Source: JBEIUO01 sp964549785
GTDB taxonomy: Bacteria; Planctomycetota; Phycisphaerae; Phycisphaerales; UBA1924
Assembly (NCBI GenBank): GCA_964549785.1
Contig: CAZJXA010000005.1
Span: forward strand, 1 to 40,883
Direction: 5' to 3'
Length of the DNA: 40,883 nucleotides
A program made the translations under genes and the position numbers. Positions 1 to 8,542 of this stretch are shown here, piece by piece (the first letter of the stretch is position 1; each line of letters begins with the position of its first letter). The notes beneath the pieces are model-generated. The model ran no database searches. It had not been told where the DNA came from and worked only from the letters and a program-made list of their open reading frames with translations.

Positions 1-2
1 CA

Positions 3-1076
3 CCCACCCCCCAGCCCGCCAAGCCCGAAGTAGCCCAGCCCACTCACGACGAACGGCTCGGCAAGCCCGACCTCGTCGCGGAAGATTCCGACGCCGATCT
101 GAAGACGTCCAAGGTCGTTGGTGTGCTCGAAACCTCGCACGCCGCCGGGACCAGTCTCGTCTGGTGTTCCACCATGCAGCTCGCTTGGAACGCGATGAAG
201 AGCGGCCTGGGCGAACCCGTGACCGTCAGCCCCGTCGGCCCCGCCGCCCCGTATCAGTCGGCCCAGGCATCGACCGCCGACCTCGACTCAAACTCCTATG
301 TGGCATTGGGTGGCTTCGGTCGCGACGGCATCCTCGAAAACATCAAGGCCGAGCTCGCCGAAAAGTTTGCCGGGGCCGCCTCCCCCTCCATGCTCCCGGC
401 GGTGGTCCCCGCGGACGACCTGTTCGCCTACGCCTACCTCTTCAAGGCCCTCGAGTTCGCCGAACCCTTCGCACGCCTCCCCGATGGGATGCTCTTCCGC
501 GACACCCCCGTCCAGGCGTTCGGAATGTGGCCCGGCAATGACATCCCAACCCGCAGCGCCATCGCCGCCCAGATCGACATCCGGCACTACGAGTCGCCCG
601 AAGACTGGACCGTGCTCTTGAAAACCAAAGACCCCGCCGATGCCCTTGTCGTCGCCCGCCGCGCCCCGGGAAACGCACTCTCGCAAACAGTCGATGCGGT
701 GATGGCTTCGCTCGGAGGTAGCCCGATCGCCTTCAAACCCGTCGACACGCTGCACGTCCCATTGATGAACTTCGACGTCACCCGCAACTACCGGGAATTA
801 GTCGGGCTGGCAGTGACGGGCTCTCGCGGCGGCGGCACCATCGCGATGGCGAAACAGAACATCCGGCTCCGGCTTGACGAGAAGGGCGCGATCCTGAAAT
901 CCGAAGCCGCCATCAGCGTCACCAGCGCGCAGCCGGTTCAGAACGCGCCAAAATACATGGTCTGCGACGGCCCCTTCATGGTCATGCTCATGCGCAAAGA
1001 CGCCAACCGGCCCTACTTCGCCGCGTGGATCGAATCGCCCGAATTGCTCATCGGCCATCCAGGCAAAGCAAAATGA
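3..1076 (+). CDS. Serpin-like protein, 5' end outside the window
   Basis: The reading frame is open to the left edge, so the start is missing; the first 40 visible residues are a proline- and charge-rich linker. A GTG at 123 is possible but would cut a plausible domain start. I see an order of motifs resembling the serpin fold: VPLMNFDVTRNYRELVGLAV (like strand and helix around the serpin 'LPKF...L...GM'), then IRLRLDEKGAILKSEAAISV (like the serpin hinge 'VDEEGTEAAAAT'), then a C-terminal CDGPFMVMLMRK...FAAWIESP (like 'ADHPFLF.IR...LF.GR...P'). The stretch between hinge and C-terminal strand is short for an inhibitory reactive loop, so it may not inhibit proteases. The serpin link is my inference from motif order; otherwise it is a hypothetical protein. 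It is convergent with transketolase. Confidence 0.55.
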   Translation, partial: PTPQPAKPEVAQPTHDERLGKPDLVAEDSDADLKTSKVVGVLETSHAAGTSLVWCSTMQLAWNAMKSGLGEPVTVSPVGPAAPYQSAQASTADLDSNSYVALGGFGRDGILENIKAELAEKFAGAASPSMLPAVVPADDLFAYAYLFKALEFAEPFARLPDGMLFRDTPVQAFGMWPGNDIPTRSAIAAQIDIRHYESPEDWTVLLKTKDPADALVVARRAPGNALSQTVDAVMASLGGSPIAFKPVDTLHVPLMNFDVTRNYRELVGLAVTGSRGGGTIAMAKQNIRLRLDEKGAILKSEAAISVTSAQPVQNAPKYMVCDGPFMVMLMRKDANRPYFAAWIESPELLIGHPGKAK

Positions 1077-1096
1077 CCTCGATGGCCCGGCGGTGT

Positions 1097-3058
1097 TCAC
1101 ACACCCAGCATGGTCATCGCGGTCTTCACGATGTCATCCGCCGTCAGCCCGCACATCTTCAGCACCTCTTCAGGAGTCTTCGCCGACTTGGGTATCCGCT
1201 TCACGTGCATCTGCTTGAGTTGGAAGCCGTCGCCGGATTCGAGCAGCGCATCCGCCACCGAACTCCCGATTCCGCCGCCAAAGTTGTCTTCGACGGTCAG
1301 CACGTTCCCGCCGTTGGCCCCGATGATGTCCAGCAAAGCGTCGGTATCAAAGGGCAGGCTGTACAGGTCCACCAGAGTCACCGAGACGCCCTTCTTGTCA
1401 AAGATGTCGAGCGCCTTGTTGGCCTCGTGCACCATGAAGCCCGCGGCGCAAATCACGATGTCGCGGCCCTTCTGCAGCACCTCGAAGCCGCCGAGGTTGA
1501 AGACCACGTCGTCGGAATACAGGAATTCAACGTCCGGCCGCCCTGTCCGCAGGTAGCACACGCCTTCGTATTCCGCCATCACGTTCGTCAGTCCATACGC
1601 CGCGTAGGCATCTGCCGGCTGCAGCAAGTAACACCCCGGGTTGCCGCGATGGTCCTTCATCGTCGTGAACGACCGGAACCACGCCACGTCGGGCAGGCCC
1701 ATCTGGGAGGGGCCGTCGGCGGCCAGGGTCACCCCGCAATGACTGCCCACGACCTTCAGATTGGCCCCCGAGTAGATCGCCATCTCAATCTGGTCGTAGC
1801 CCCGCGTCACAAACTTTGCAAACGTCGAACAGAAGGGCACCTTGCCCCCGGCCGACAGCCCCGCTCCCACCGAGAACATGTTCTGCTCGGCGATCTTGCA
1901 TTCCAGGAAGCGCGAAGCGCACGCCGCATCCTTCTTGAACATGTCCGCGAATGTGGAGTTGCTGACGTCCGCGTCCAGCACGACCACCCGCGGATTCACT
2001 TGACCCATCGCCCGCAGCGCGATGCCGTACGCCTTGCGGGTCGCCATCGTCCCTGCCTGCAGCAGGCTCTCCATGTCGTTCTTCTTCATGAACTCGCTGG
2101 ACGGCGGAACATCGGGCGTGTTCCACTCTTGCGGGGGGGCCTCGGCGGGCGGCTGAATCTCGAACGCATCCCCGCTCCCCAACGAACTGGTGAGAGATAT
2201 CCGCTTCTCTTCAAGTTCGTTGAGCGCCTTCTTGAGCGCATCACCGGCCGGCGGTTTGCCGTGCCACCCGTTCCCTTGAATCGATGCCGAACCCCAACCC
2301 TTCAGCGTCCGCGCCACCACCGCCATCGGCTTCACGCCCCGGTCGTTCGTGGTGAACGCATCAAACGCCGTCTTGATCTGCTTCGGGTCGTGCCCATCGA
2401 TATTCTTCACCTCGAACCCCGCCGCCGACAATTTCGCGCTGATGGTTTCCGGGCTCTGCTGGGCCGACACACGATCCGCCTGGCCGTATTCGTTGCAGTT
2501 GAAAATCGGCAGAACGTTCCGCAACTTATGATCCACGATGTAGTCAAGCGCCTCCGCCACCTGCCCCTCGCGCGACTCGCCGTCCCCGATGATGCAGTAC
2601 ACCCGCCGGTCGGTCCCATCCAACTTGGCCGCCTGCGCCACTCCCGCCGCGATCGACAGCCCCTGACCCAAGGCCCCGGTGGCCGCATCGAAAAACGGGA
2701 AGCCTTCCATCGGGTTGGGGTGCCCCTCGAGCACGCTCCCGGCACTCCGCAAACCCCGCAGATCCGCTTCCGTCAATTTCTTCCGCTTCTCCGGGTCCGG
2801 CCCCACCATCATCCCCAGTTTGGCCGCCGCCGCATACACAATCGGCACCGCGTGGCCCTCGGAAAGCACCAACCGATCGCTGGTCGGATAATCAGGGAAT
2901 TCCGGGCTCCACCGCATCGTGTGGAACATCAGCACGGTCACCATGTGCCCGATGCTCATCGCGCTCGTGGGGTGCCCACTGCCGGCGGCGGCACACGAAT
3001 CCAAAACCAAGCGGTTGAGTTCGATGGTCTGGGCGTGTACAGCGGCTTCAAAAGACAT
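1097..3058 (-). CDS. tkt: Transketolase
   Basis: Transfers two-carbon ketol units between sugar phosphates with thiamine diphosphate in the non-oxidative pentose phosphate pathway; cytosolic. The product is 653 aa, near the usual 660. The N-terminal thiamine-diphosphate domain starts with GSGHPTSAMS (His about 29) and carries the GDG cofactor motif (Asp about 159) followed by an Asn-rich NCNEYGQ. The pyrimidine-binding domain runs from about 330 with CKIAEQNMFSVGAGLS and HCGVTLAADGPSQMG, and a C-terminal transketolase domain follows from about 530. I chose the ATG at 3058 because AAGGG lies 8 nt upstream; a GTG at 3067 is in frame but would sit on that ribosome site. It is transcribed alone, convergent with the gene on its left. 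A dihydroxyacetone synthase-type variant cannot be excluded. Confidence 0.95.
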   Translation of the reverse strand: MSFEAAVHAQTIELNRLVLDSCAAAGSGHPTSAMSIGHMVTVLMFHTMRWSPEFPDYPTSDRLVLSEGHAVPIVYAAAAKLGMMVGPDPEKRKKLTEADLRGLRSAGSVLEGHPNPMEGFPFFDAATGALGQGLSIAAGVAQAAKLDGTDRRVYCIIGDGESREGQVAEALDYIVDHKLRNVLPIFNCNEYGQADRVSAQQSPETISAKLSAAGFEVKNIDGHDPKQIKTAFDAFTTNDRGVKPMAVVARTLKGWGSASIQGNGWHGKPPAGDALKKALNELEEKRISLTSSLGSGDAFEIQPPAEAPPQEWNTPDVPPSSEFMKKNDMESLLQAGTMATRKAYGIALRAMGQVNPRVVVLDADVSNSTFADMFKKDAACASRFLECKIAEQNMFSVGAGLSAGGKVPFCSTFAKFVTRGYDQIEMAIYSGANLKVVGSHCGVTLAADGPSQMGLPDVAWFRSFTTMKDHRGNPGCYLLQPADAYAAYGLTNVMAEYEGVCYLRTGRPDVEFLYSDDVVFNLGGFEVLQKGRDIVICAAGFMVHEANKALDIFDKKGVSVTLVDLYSLPFDTDALLDIIGANGGNVLTVEDNFGGGIGSSVADALLESGDGFQLKQMHVKRIPKSAKTPEEVLKMCGLTADDIVKTAMTMLGV

Positions 3059-3479
3059 GGCGACCACCCTTCACTATTGAGAAGGCCCGAGAAAACGGCC
3101 ACCAATGCCGCGCCCACGCCCCCTCAAGGGGATAACAAGTTCCATCGCGACGGCCGCGCAGCCACCGCGCACTGGGGCCTTTCAGCCCCGCCCGATGGGT
3201 CACGTTCCGAGGACGTCCGAACCGAACCGGGGAGGGAGTATCTAGCAGGAATGAGCCCGGATCAACCCCGCCACCAACTCATTTGTGCGAATGAGGTGCC
3301 AAGCGAGGCAGCCAATTGAAAACTCTGGTAGGGTGTACGGCATTTGGCGGTGGCGACGAACCGTGATCGAGCCCATTTTCCCATTTCAATCTCGCCGACA
3401 CCTTCCTGCCGACCAAGCCCGGTACGCTGCGCTCCCGGTGACACATCCGCGGCAATCGCAATATCGAGTCTGGGCGACG
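3059..3479. other. Divergent intergenic region between transketolase and the zinc-ribbon protein
   Basis: About 420 bases with no convincing gene. It must contain the promoters of both divergent genes, but I see no clear -35/-10 pair. The only structure noted is a small hairpin, CTCATT / AATGAG with a 6-nt loop, at 3278-3295. Reading frames crossing the region lack a start signal and a recognisable product. Confidence 0.5.
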
Positions 3480-4157
3480 ATGCCAAGGCATCGGGTCGGA
3501 AACCCGCTCGTCGGGCTGGCGTGCCTGCTGGTGATCGCCTGCACCGGCGGGCTTGTGAATCAGGCCAAGACGGGTCTCCGTCGGCCTCTCAACCGGACCG
3601 TCCTGGTCTATGAGGATTCGACAACGTGGCGGGTGTACGACATGGATGTAGAGAGCACCGACCGCTTTTTTTCCGCGAAGCAGCTGCTCGTTCTCAATTC
3701 AAGTCCCGTCACTGTGACTCTGGCGGAGACCATCCGTCGCAACGGCTGGTGGCTCCCGGTTTCGGAAACCGTCACGGTCGGCCCGTCAATTACACCGAGT
3801 TCGGGCGTCCGGCCGACGGACTCCGAGATTCAGACCATCGTCGCCAGCTGGTTCGATTCCAACGGTGAGGAGACCTCCGCACGCCTTTTCCGCGCCGGAA
3901 CGGTCACCACGTCCAGAATCCTCTGGTCAGGGTATTTCCTGAACGCCGTCACGCTCGCTGCCGTTCTCCTGTTGGCGACGTCCTTGGCGACATTCACGCG
4001 GTGGCGACGTTCACGCCGCGTCCGTCGGGCCTTCGCAAAGGGACTTTGCCCCGGTTGCCGATACTCGCTCGTCGGCACGCCCGCTAGTGGCGCATTGACA
4101 ACCTGCCCCGAGTGCGGCGACCAGAGCCGTGCCGATACCGTCCACAGCACCCAATGA
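3480..4157 (+). CDS. Membrane protein with C-terminal zinc ribbon
   Basis: A 225-aa protein of unknown function. An N-terminal hydrophobic segment (about residues 8-27, PLVGLACLLVIACTGG) and a second one at about 149-172 put the middle region outside the cytoplasm. The C-terminus is a compact zinc ribbon with CPGCRYSL and CPECG pairs. Short membrane proteins ending in CPxCGYxL...CPECG are, to my knowledge, common in Phycisphaerae. A longer frame begins at 3285, but its first 65 residues are arginine-rich and not protein-like, so I start at the ATG directly before the hydrophobic segment. Its stop overlaps the next start in an ATGA, so the two genes are probably translationally coupled. The role of the ribbon is unknown. 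Confidence 0.7.
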   Translation: MPRHRVGNPLVGLACLLVIACTGGLVNQAKTGLRRPLNRTVLVYEDSTTWRVYDMDVESTDRFFSAKQLLVLNSSPVTVTLAETIRRNGWWLPVSETVTVGPSITPSSGVRPTDSEIQTIVASWFDSNGEETSARLFRAGTVTTSRILWSGYFLNAVTLAAVLLLATSLATFTRWRRSRRVRRAFAKGLCPGCRYSLVGTPASGALTTCPECGDQSRADTVHSTQ

Positions 4158-5623
4158 CCACTTCAACCACCTCACGTGCACGCTCCCGAGCACCCCTCGT
4201 CGCCGCCCTGGTTGCGGCCTCCTACTTCGTCGCCGCCCTGGCCGCGATCTTCTCCGGCCGTATCCCGCCCCGGGCCCGCTACGACCAACTTCTTTACCAC
4301 GAGCCGGTTATCCGCGGTTTCCTCAAGGCTTGGCCCACCTTCGACTTCTACGACTACCTCTCGGCCACCACCCCCGGGTATCACCTCCTGCTCGCCACCG
4401 TCGCGCGCCTGTTCAGCGCCTCGACCACCGCACTTCAGATCACCTCGGCCGTCATCGGGGCCGCCCTCGTCGGCACCGTCGCCGCGGCCTGCATGGCCCG
4501 CACCACGGCCGGGCGGGCCGTCGCCTTCACCGCCCCCGTCGCCTGCTCGCTCTACGTCTTTATCTCCGCGGCGTGGCTCTTGCCGGACAACCTCGCTTGG
4601 CTCGGTGTCACGCTCATCCTGCTGAGCTCGCTCCGAACCACCTTTTCGACCCGCTGCGCGGCGGTCGGAAGCCTTCTCCTGGTCGCCCTCGTCTTGACCC
4701 GCCAGATCCACCTTTGGGCCGCCGCCCCGCTGTGGGCGGCCGCATTCCTCCGACCCGCTCACCCCGACGATCTACCCGCCTCCACCCTCGCCGACACCAT
4801 CCGCAGCCACTTTCCCACGCGCCTCGCCCGCACGTTCACCGCGCTCGCGTTCACCCTTCCGGCGTTCATTCTCATCGCCCTGTTCGCGCGGCTATGGGGC
4901 GGTCTCACTCCGCCCCGTTTCCATCTTCAATACGCCTCCATCAACACCGCTTCGGTGCCCTTCTTCCTCGCCGTCTTCGGCGTCCTCAGTTGCTTTTTCC
5001 TGCCCACGTTGCTGCCCCGGCTCCTCGAACTCACGCAGAACCGTCGCCGTTTGACGTTGGTCGTCATCGCGACGTTCCTCGCCGCGGTCGTCCCGCCGAC
5101 CAACTTCGATTACTACGCGGGTCGCCGCACCGGGCTGTGGAACGTCGTCCAGAAACTCCCGGTGATCGCGGGCCACACCTCGCCGCTGATCCTCGTCCTC
5201 GCGATCCTGGGCGGGCTCGCGCTGGCGGCGTGGCTCACCGCCTTCGACCTTCGCCGCCGCATCATCCTGTTGGTGGCACTCGCGGGCTTCTGGTCGGCCC
5301 AGGCCGCCAGCGTCGAACTCTGGCAGCGCTACGTCGAACCCTTCGCGCTGATCCTGCTTGCCATCTTCGCGAGCCAAGCGGCGGGGCTGCGGACGCCGAA
5401 CCCCGATGCCCCCGCTCGATCGGTCCTCTTCCGCCGCGCCGAGATGGCTTTTCCGCTCGCCCTCGCGGTGGCCTTCGCCGCCCTCAACATCCGAAGCCTC
5501 ATCAACGCCCCCCTCATCGCCGACGGCCCGCCCGGCATCCGCGCGGCCGACGACGCGAGCGACACCCCCGCCCCGACCGAAGTGGTGGTGCCACCGAAGG
5601 CGAAACGGGGGCTCTGGTGGTGA
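4154..5623 (+). CDS. Polytopic membrane protein, possible GT-C glycosyltransferase
   Basis: A 489-aa integral membrane protein with about ten hydrophobic segments. After the first one it has an acidic/aromatic loop, RYDQLLYHEPVIRGF followed by FDFYDYLSATTPGYH. This layout (acidic loop after the first membrane helix, then a 'TTPGYH' element) resembles GT-C fold transferases such as the ALG10 group, which use polyprenyl-phosphate sugars. The assignment to that fold is inference; I see no decisive catalytic signature. The start ATG at 4154 overlaps the previous stop by 4 nt, so both proteins are likely made from one message. The last residues are basic (PPKAKRGLWW). The competing long frames on both strands across this gene are GC-rich shadows. 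Confidence 0.7.
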   Translation: MTTSTTSRARSRAPLVAALVAASYFVAALAAIFSGRIPPRARYDQLLYHEPVIRGFLKAWPTFDFYDYLSATTPGYHLLLATVARLFSASTTALQITSAVIGAALVGTVAAACMARTTAGRAVAFTAPVACSLYVFISAAWLLPDNLAWLGVTLILLSSLRTTFSTRCAAVGSLLLVALVLTRQIHLWAAAPLWAAAFLRPAHPDDLPASTLADTIRSHFPTRLARTFTALAFTLPAFILIALFARLWGGLTPPRFHLQYASINTASVPFFLAVFGVLSCFFLPTLLPRLLELTQNRRRLTLVVIATFLAAVVPPTNFDYYAGRRTGLWNVVQKLPVIAGHTSPLILVLAILGGLALAAWLTAFDLRRRIILLVALAGFWSAQAASVELWQRYVEPFALILLAIFASQAAGLRTPNPDAPARSVLFRRAEMAFPLALAVAFAALNIRSLINAPLIADGPPGIRAADDASDTPAPTEVVVPPKAKRGLWW

Positions 5624-5670
5624 GATCTTGCAACGGTCCGGTTTTCAGTCGGAACAAGCAATTGACATTG

Positions 5671-5697
5671 TCTGACAGTTTTGGCGAAACTGTCAGA
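5671..5697. repeat. Palindrome upstream of the Fic remnant
   Basis: Perfect inverted repeat with 11-nt arms: TCTGACAGTTT at 5671-5681 and AAACTGTCAGA at 5687-5697, with a 5-nt centre. A degenerate extra half-site, TTGACAT, lies exactly 10 nt further left (5662). The same core palindrome recurs at the 3' end of the Fic gene. The arrangement fits either an operator for a dimeric regulator or the boundary of a small mobile or recombining unit. Confidence 0.75.
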
Positions 5698-5749
5698 TCT
5701 GCGTAATGTTGGCCGGGATCACCCTCGTTCAAAGGACCGATTCAAGCGT

Positions 5750-6535
5750 ATGGATTCCTCAATTCCTCCATATTCCTGGGCCTCAATGTACCGGCCTCAC
5801 CCACCGCCTCTCGCAGGGTGGAACCTGATGCACCGGCTACCCGAACTGACGGGTGCATACTGGCCATGGCGGACACTGAGACACGCGGCCAAAGAGAAGG
5901 GGTTTGTTCCCGAACTGGCGTGGACCGCTACGAAGTTACAGCGCTTGGTTCAGAAACGAGACCTTGAATTGGTCCAAACGAATGGGGAACCGTTCGCGGT
6001 CGTGCTTGGTCCTCATCTCTTTGAGCGTCTACACCGCATCGACCGCACGACGGGCGGAGGCGGCCCTGCCGCATTCGGCCCCGGGACAGGCGTGTTGGCG
6101 GATGATGAGAGCAGAACCCGCCTCCGCATTCGCACTCTGATGGTTGAAGCCGCTGAATCGTCCTTGATCGAAGGTGCCGCCACAACCCGTCGTGAAGCCG
6201 TCGAACTCCTCCGGAGTGCCCGCCCGCCCACCACCCAAGCCGAGCGGATGGTGTTCAATAACTTTGCAGCGATGCGGAGGCTGCGCGAGTGGCTGACTCG
6301 GCCGCTCTCGATCAAAATGCTTCTTGAACTCCAGGAACTCCTCGTGGACGGCACCCTTCCGGCGCACGAGTGCGGCAGGCTTCGTAGCGTGGGTGAAGAC
6401 GTCCGGGTGGTCGGGCGTGATGACGAAGTGATTTATCGCCCGCCCGCGGCTGAACTCCTTACGGAACGCCTGGAACGCCTCTGTGCCTTCGCTAACGCAA
6501 AACCATGGATTACGCATGTTGCTGACAGCGTCTGA
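5750..6535 (+). pseudogene. Fic family protein truncated before the catalytic motif
   Basis: Fic proteins usually transfer AMP to target proteins through an HPFxxGNGR motif. This 261-aa frame has the part before that motif. SSLIEGAATT at about residues 137-146 matches the class II inhibitory helix (S/T-x-x-x-E-G/N). It is followed by a Fic-like helical region (AERMVFNNFAAMRRLREW, then PLSIKMLLELQELLVDG, then GRLRS...VGRDDEVIYRPP and ERLERLCAFANA). The protein stops just where the catalytic HPF region should begin, and the stop codon lies inside a palindrome. No remnant of the motif is visible downstream in any plus frame up to gmd. The start is uncertain: ATG 5750 is used, but ATG 5828 has a better AGGGTGG site. 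It could be expressed as a catalytically dead regulator; decay is more likely. Confidence 0.6.
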
Positions 6536-6566
6536 CAGTTTCCATAAAACTGTCAGGAACTGTCAG
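6522..6566. repeat. Nested palindrome at the 3' end of the Fic remnant
   Basis: Two CTGACAG half-sites (6522, 6532) and two CTGTCAG half-sites (6550, 6560) form a symmetrical nested palindrome. Adjacent same-orientation half-sites are exactly 10 nt apart, about one helical turn. The inner pair, with arms CTGACAGTTT and AAACTGTCAG around a 5-nt centre, has the same geometry as the copy at 5671-5697. The Fic stop codon (6533-6535) is inside it. Confidence 0.75.
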
Positions 6567-6708
6567 ATATGTTGTTTTGGATGATCAAATTCTGCGCCGA
6601 CTTCAACGCCCCGCGTACGATCGCCGAAGATGACGTTCGCCCACCGCCCGCGGGGCGGGTCCTAGAAAAACGTCGTTGCCGGACTTCCCCTTCTGATTTT
6701 TCCCTTCG

Positions 6709-6731
6709 CCTAGTGCCAAAGGCCTAGTGCC
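6709..6731. repeat. CCTAGTGCC direct repeat upstream of gmd
   Basis: The 9-mer CCTAGTGCC occurs at 6709-6717 and again at 6723-6731, followed by a related CGGTGCCAA. It lies directly before gmd. It looks like the remnant of a short tandem repeat, but two copies are weak evidence. Confidence 0.4.
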
Positions 6732-6748
6732 CGGTGCCAACCCCCACC

Positions 6749-7807
6749 ATGATTACCCCACGCCGCGCTCTCATCACCGGTATTACCGGCCAGGATGGTT
6801 CGTACCTCGCCGAGTTCCTGCTTGGGAAGGGGTACGAGGTGCACGGTGTGATCCGCCGGTCATCCTCGTTCAACACCGGCCGCATCGACCCCATCTACCA
6901 AGACCCTCACCTCCCCAAGGCCAAACTCAAACTCCACTACGGCGACCTCTGCGATTCCAATTCTCTGAACGACCTGATGCGGAAGGTGCGTCCGCACGAG
7001 GTTTACAACTTGGGGGCTCAGTCCCACGTCCGAGTGTCGTTTGACATGCCGATCTATACCGCCGACACCGTCGGCATGGGGGCCCTCCGGCTCCTGGATT
7101 CCGTCCGCGAGTTCCAGCAGGAGTCGGGCCAGCAGGTCCGCTTCTACCAGGCATCTTCCTCGGAGCAGTACGGCAAGGTGGTTGAGACCCCGCAGACCGA
7201 GACCACGCCCTTCTACCCGCGCTCACCCTACGCCTGCGCGAAACTCATGGCCCACTGGGCCACCATCAATTACCGCGAGTCCTACGGCCTGCACGCCTCG
7301 TGCGGGATCCTGTTCAATCACGAATCGCCCCGTCGCGGCGAGACGTTCGTCACCCGCAAGATCACGCGCGCGGTCGGGCGGATCAAGCTCGGTCTGCAAG
7401 ACAAGGTCTATCTCGGCAACCTGGACAGCAAGCGTGACTGGGGCTTCGCGGGCGACTACGTCAAGATGATGTGGATGATGCTGCAGCAGGACAAGCCCGA
7501 TGATTTCGTCATCGCGACCGGCACAACGATCAGCGTCCGCGATTTCTGCGAACTCGCCTTCCGGCACGTCGGGCTCGATTACAAGGAGTTCGTGGCGTTT
7601 GATTCGCGCTATCTCCGCCCCGCGGAGGTCGATCTGCTGCTGGGCGACCCCGCCAAGGCCAAGGCCAAATTGGGCTGGGTTCCCACCACCACGGTGGAAC
7701 AACTGGCGGCCATGATGGTGGACAACGACCTGGAACTCGCGAGCCGCGAGCGCACGCTGCGCGATGCGGGCCACAAGTTCCCGGAGCAGGCGGGTCACGA
7801 TCAGTGA
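6749..7807 (+). CDS. gmd: GDP-mannose 4,6-dehydratase
   Basis: Converts GDP-D-mannose to GDP-4-keto-6-deoxy-D-mannose, the first step to GDP-fucose, GDP-rhamnose or related sugars for surface polysaccharides; cytosolic. The 352-aa product is full length for this extended short-chain dehydrogenase/reductase. The N-terminal NADP-binding loop GITGQDGSYLAEFL and the arginine-rich VIRRSSSFNTGRID are typical of Gmd. The catalytic set is present as QASSSEQYG and the YxxxK motif (Tyr161, Lys165). GILFNHESPRRGETFVTRKI and NLDSKRDWGFAGDYV are family signatures for nucleotide-sugar binding. I chose ATG 6749 over the in-frame GTG at 6734, which falls in a repeat. No other nucleotide-sugar gene is adjacent, so the pathway partner must be elsewhere. 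Confidence 0.96.
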   Translation: MITPRRALITGITGQDGSYLAEFLLGKGYEVHGVIRRSSSFNTGRIDPIYQDPHLPKAKLKLHYGDLCDSNSLNDLMRKVRPHEVYNLGAQSHVRVSFDMPIYTADTVGMGALRLLDSVREFQQESGQQVRFYQASSSEQYGKVVETPQTETTPFYPRSPYACAKLMAHWATINYRESYGLHASCGILFNHESPRRGETFVTRKITRAVGRIKLGLQDKVYLGNLDSKRDWGFAGDYVKMMWMMLQQDKPDDFVIATGTTISVRDFCELAFRHVGLDYKEFVAFDSRYLRPAEVDLLLGDPAKAKAKLGWVPTTTVEQLAAMMVDNDLELASRERTLRDAGHKFPEQAGHDQ

Positions 7808-7960
7808 CGCGGCATGGCAGGCAATCACGACCGAAGGAAACCTAGGCCCCGGGGGTCGATTGTTCGGTCTTTCGCGGATGCCTTGCGGTCGGAAACTGCG
7901 CTCCCGACTCGCCGCGACCGTGTACGCTCCGCCCCCCGCAGCCACGTGGGGGTTTGAGGT

Positions 7961-8542
7961 TCAGATGCCGATCGCGTTCAGCAGGTTGACGCGGACCACG
8001 TGGATGTCCTGAGTGCCGTAGTCGCGTCCGAGTCGCCCGGTCCAGTGTCGCCCGTGTGCGAGCCAATGCCGGAGGTCGAGCACGGAAACGAAGAGGTTTA
8101 CGGAATTTTTCGCCCTCGGTTGCGGACCGAGCTCGCGCCATGTCTCGAGGATGTCCCTTTCGAGGCTGATCCTCTCGTTCTTGGTCTTCCGCCGCCTGCT
8201 CGCTTCCCGGAATCGTTGCGAGACATCGTCCTTCAACCTTTGCTCGACGCGCGCAAAGATGTCTCATTGCAGAACTCCTTCCGTCGCGGCGAGGAGCCCG
8301 AGCATCGTGAGCCTGTCTAGTTCGCGTCCTTGATCGGCGAACAACCCGGTCAGATCCTCCGGGGTCTTGCCGAGGTGGCGGTTCAGCGCAGGGTCCGACG
8401 CGGGGACCACGCTTCCGAAGGCCGTCGAGGCGCGAGCGATTTCCTCCCCAAGCACCTGTCTCTGGAACTGATACCAATCCCAGATATCCGAGGGGTCGTC
8501 GTCGCGGGCGGCCAGCAGCCTTGGGGCGACCACGTTGCTCAT
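7961..8542 (-). pseudogene. HEPN-like protein gene interrupted by an in-frame TGA
   Basis: Two same-frame pieces, 92 aa and 100 aa, are separated by one TGA (8264-8266). Read through, they give a continuous 193-codon gene: ...GLLAATEGVLQ, stop, DIFARVEQRLKDDVSQRF.... The C-terminal part contains LDLRHWLAHGRHW, which matches the R-x4-6-H active-site signature of HEPN ribonuclease domains within a helical context. HEPN proteins often serve as toxins or RNA-cleaving defence effectors; assigning that role here is inference. The start overlaps the stop of the upstream gene as ATGA, so they form an operon. A CGA or TGG codon changed to TGA would explain the lesion. Confidence 0.6.

Noticed and set aside
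1025..3319. Plus-strand open frame of 764 codons opposite transketolase
   Set aside because: His/Arg-rich antisense translation of a well-supported gene; no domain or start signal.
4129..5706. 525-codon plus frame across the GT-C-like gene
   Set aside because: Arg/Pro-rich shadow typical of high-GC coding sequence.
7930..7955. C-run/G-run hairpin after the HEPN-like gene as a terminator
   Set aside because: Only a short G-C stem with a large loop and no T-run in the right place.
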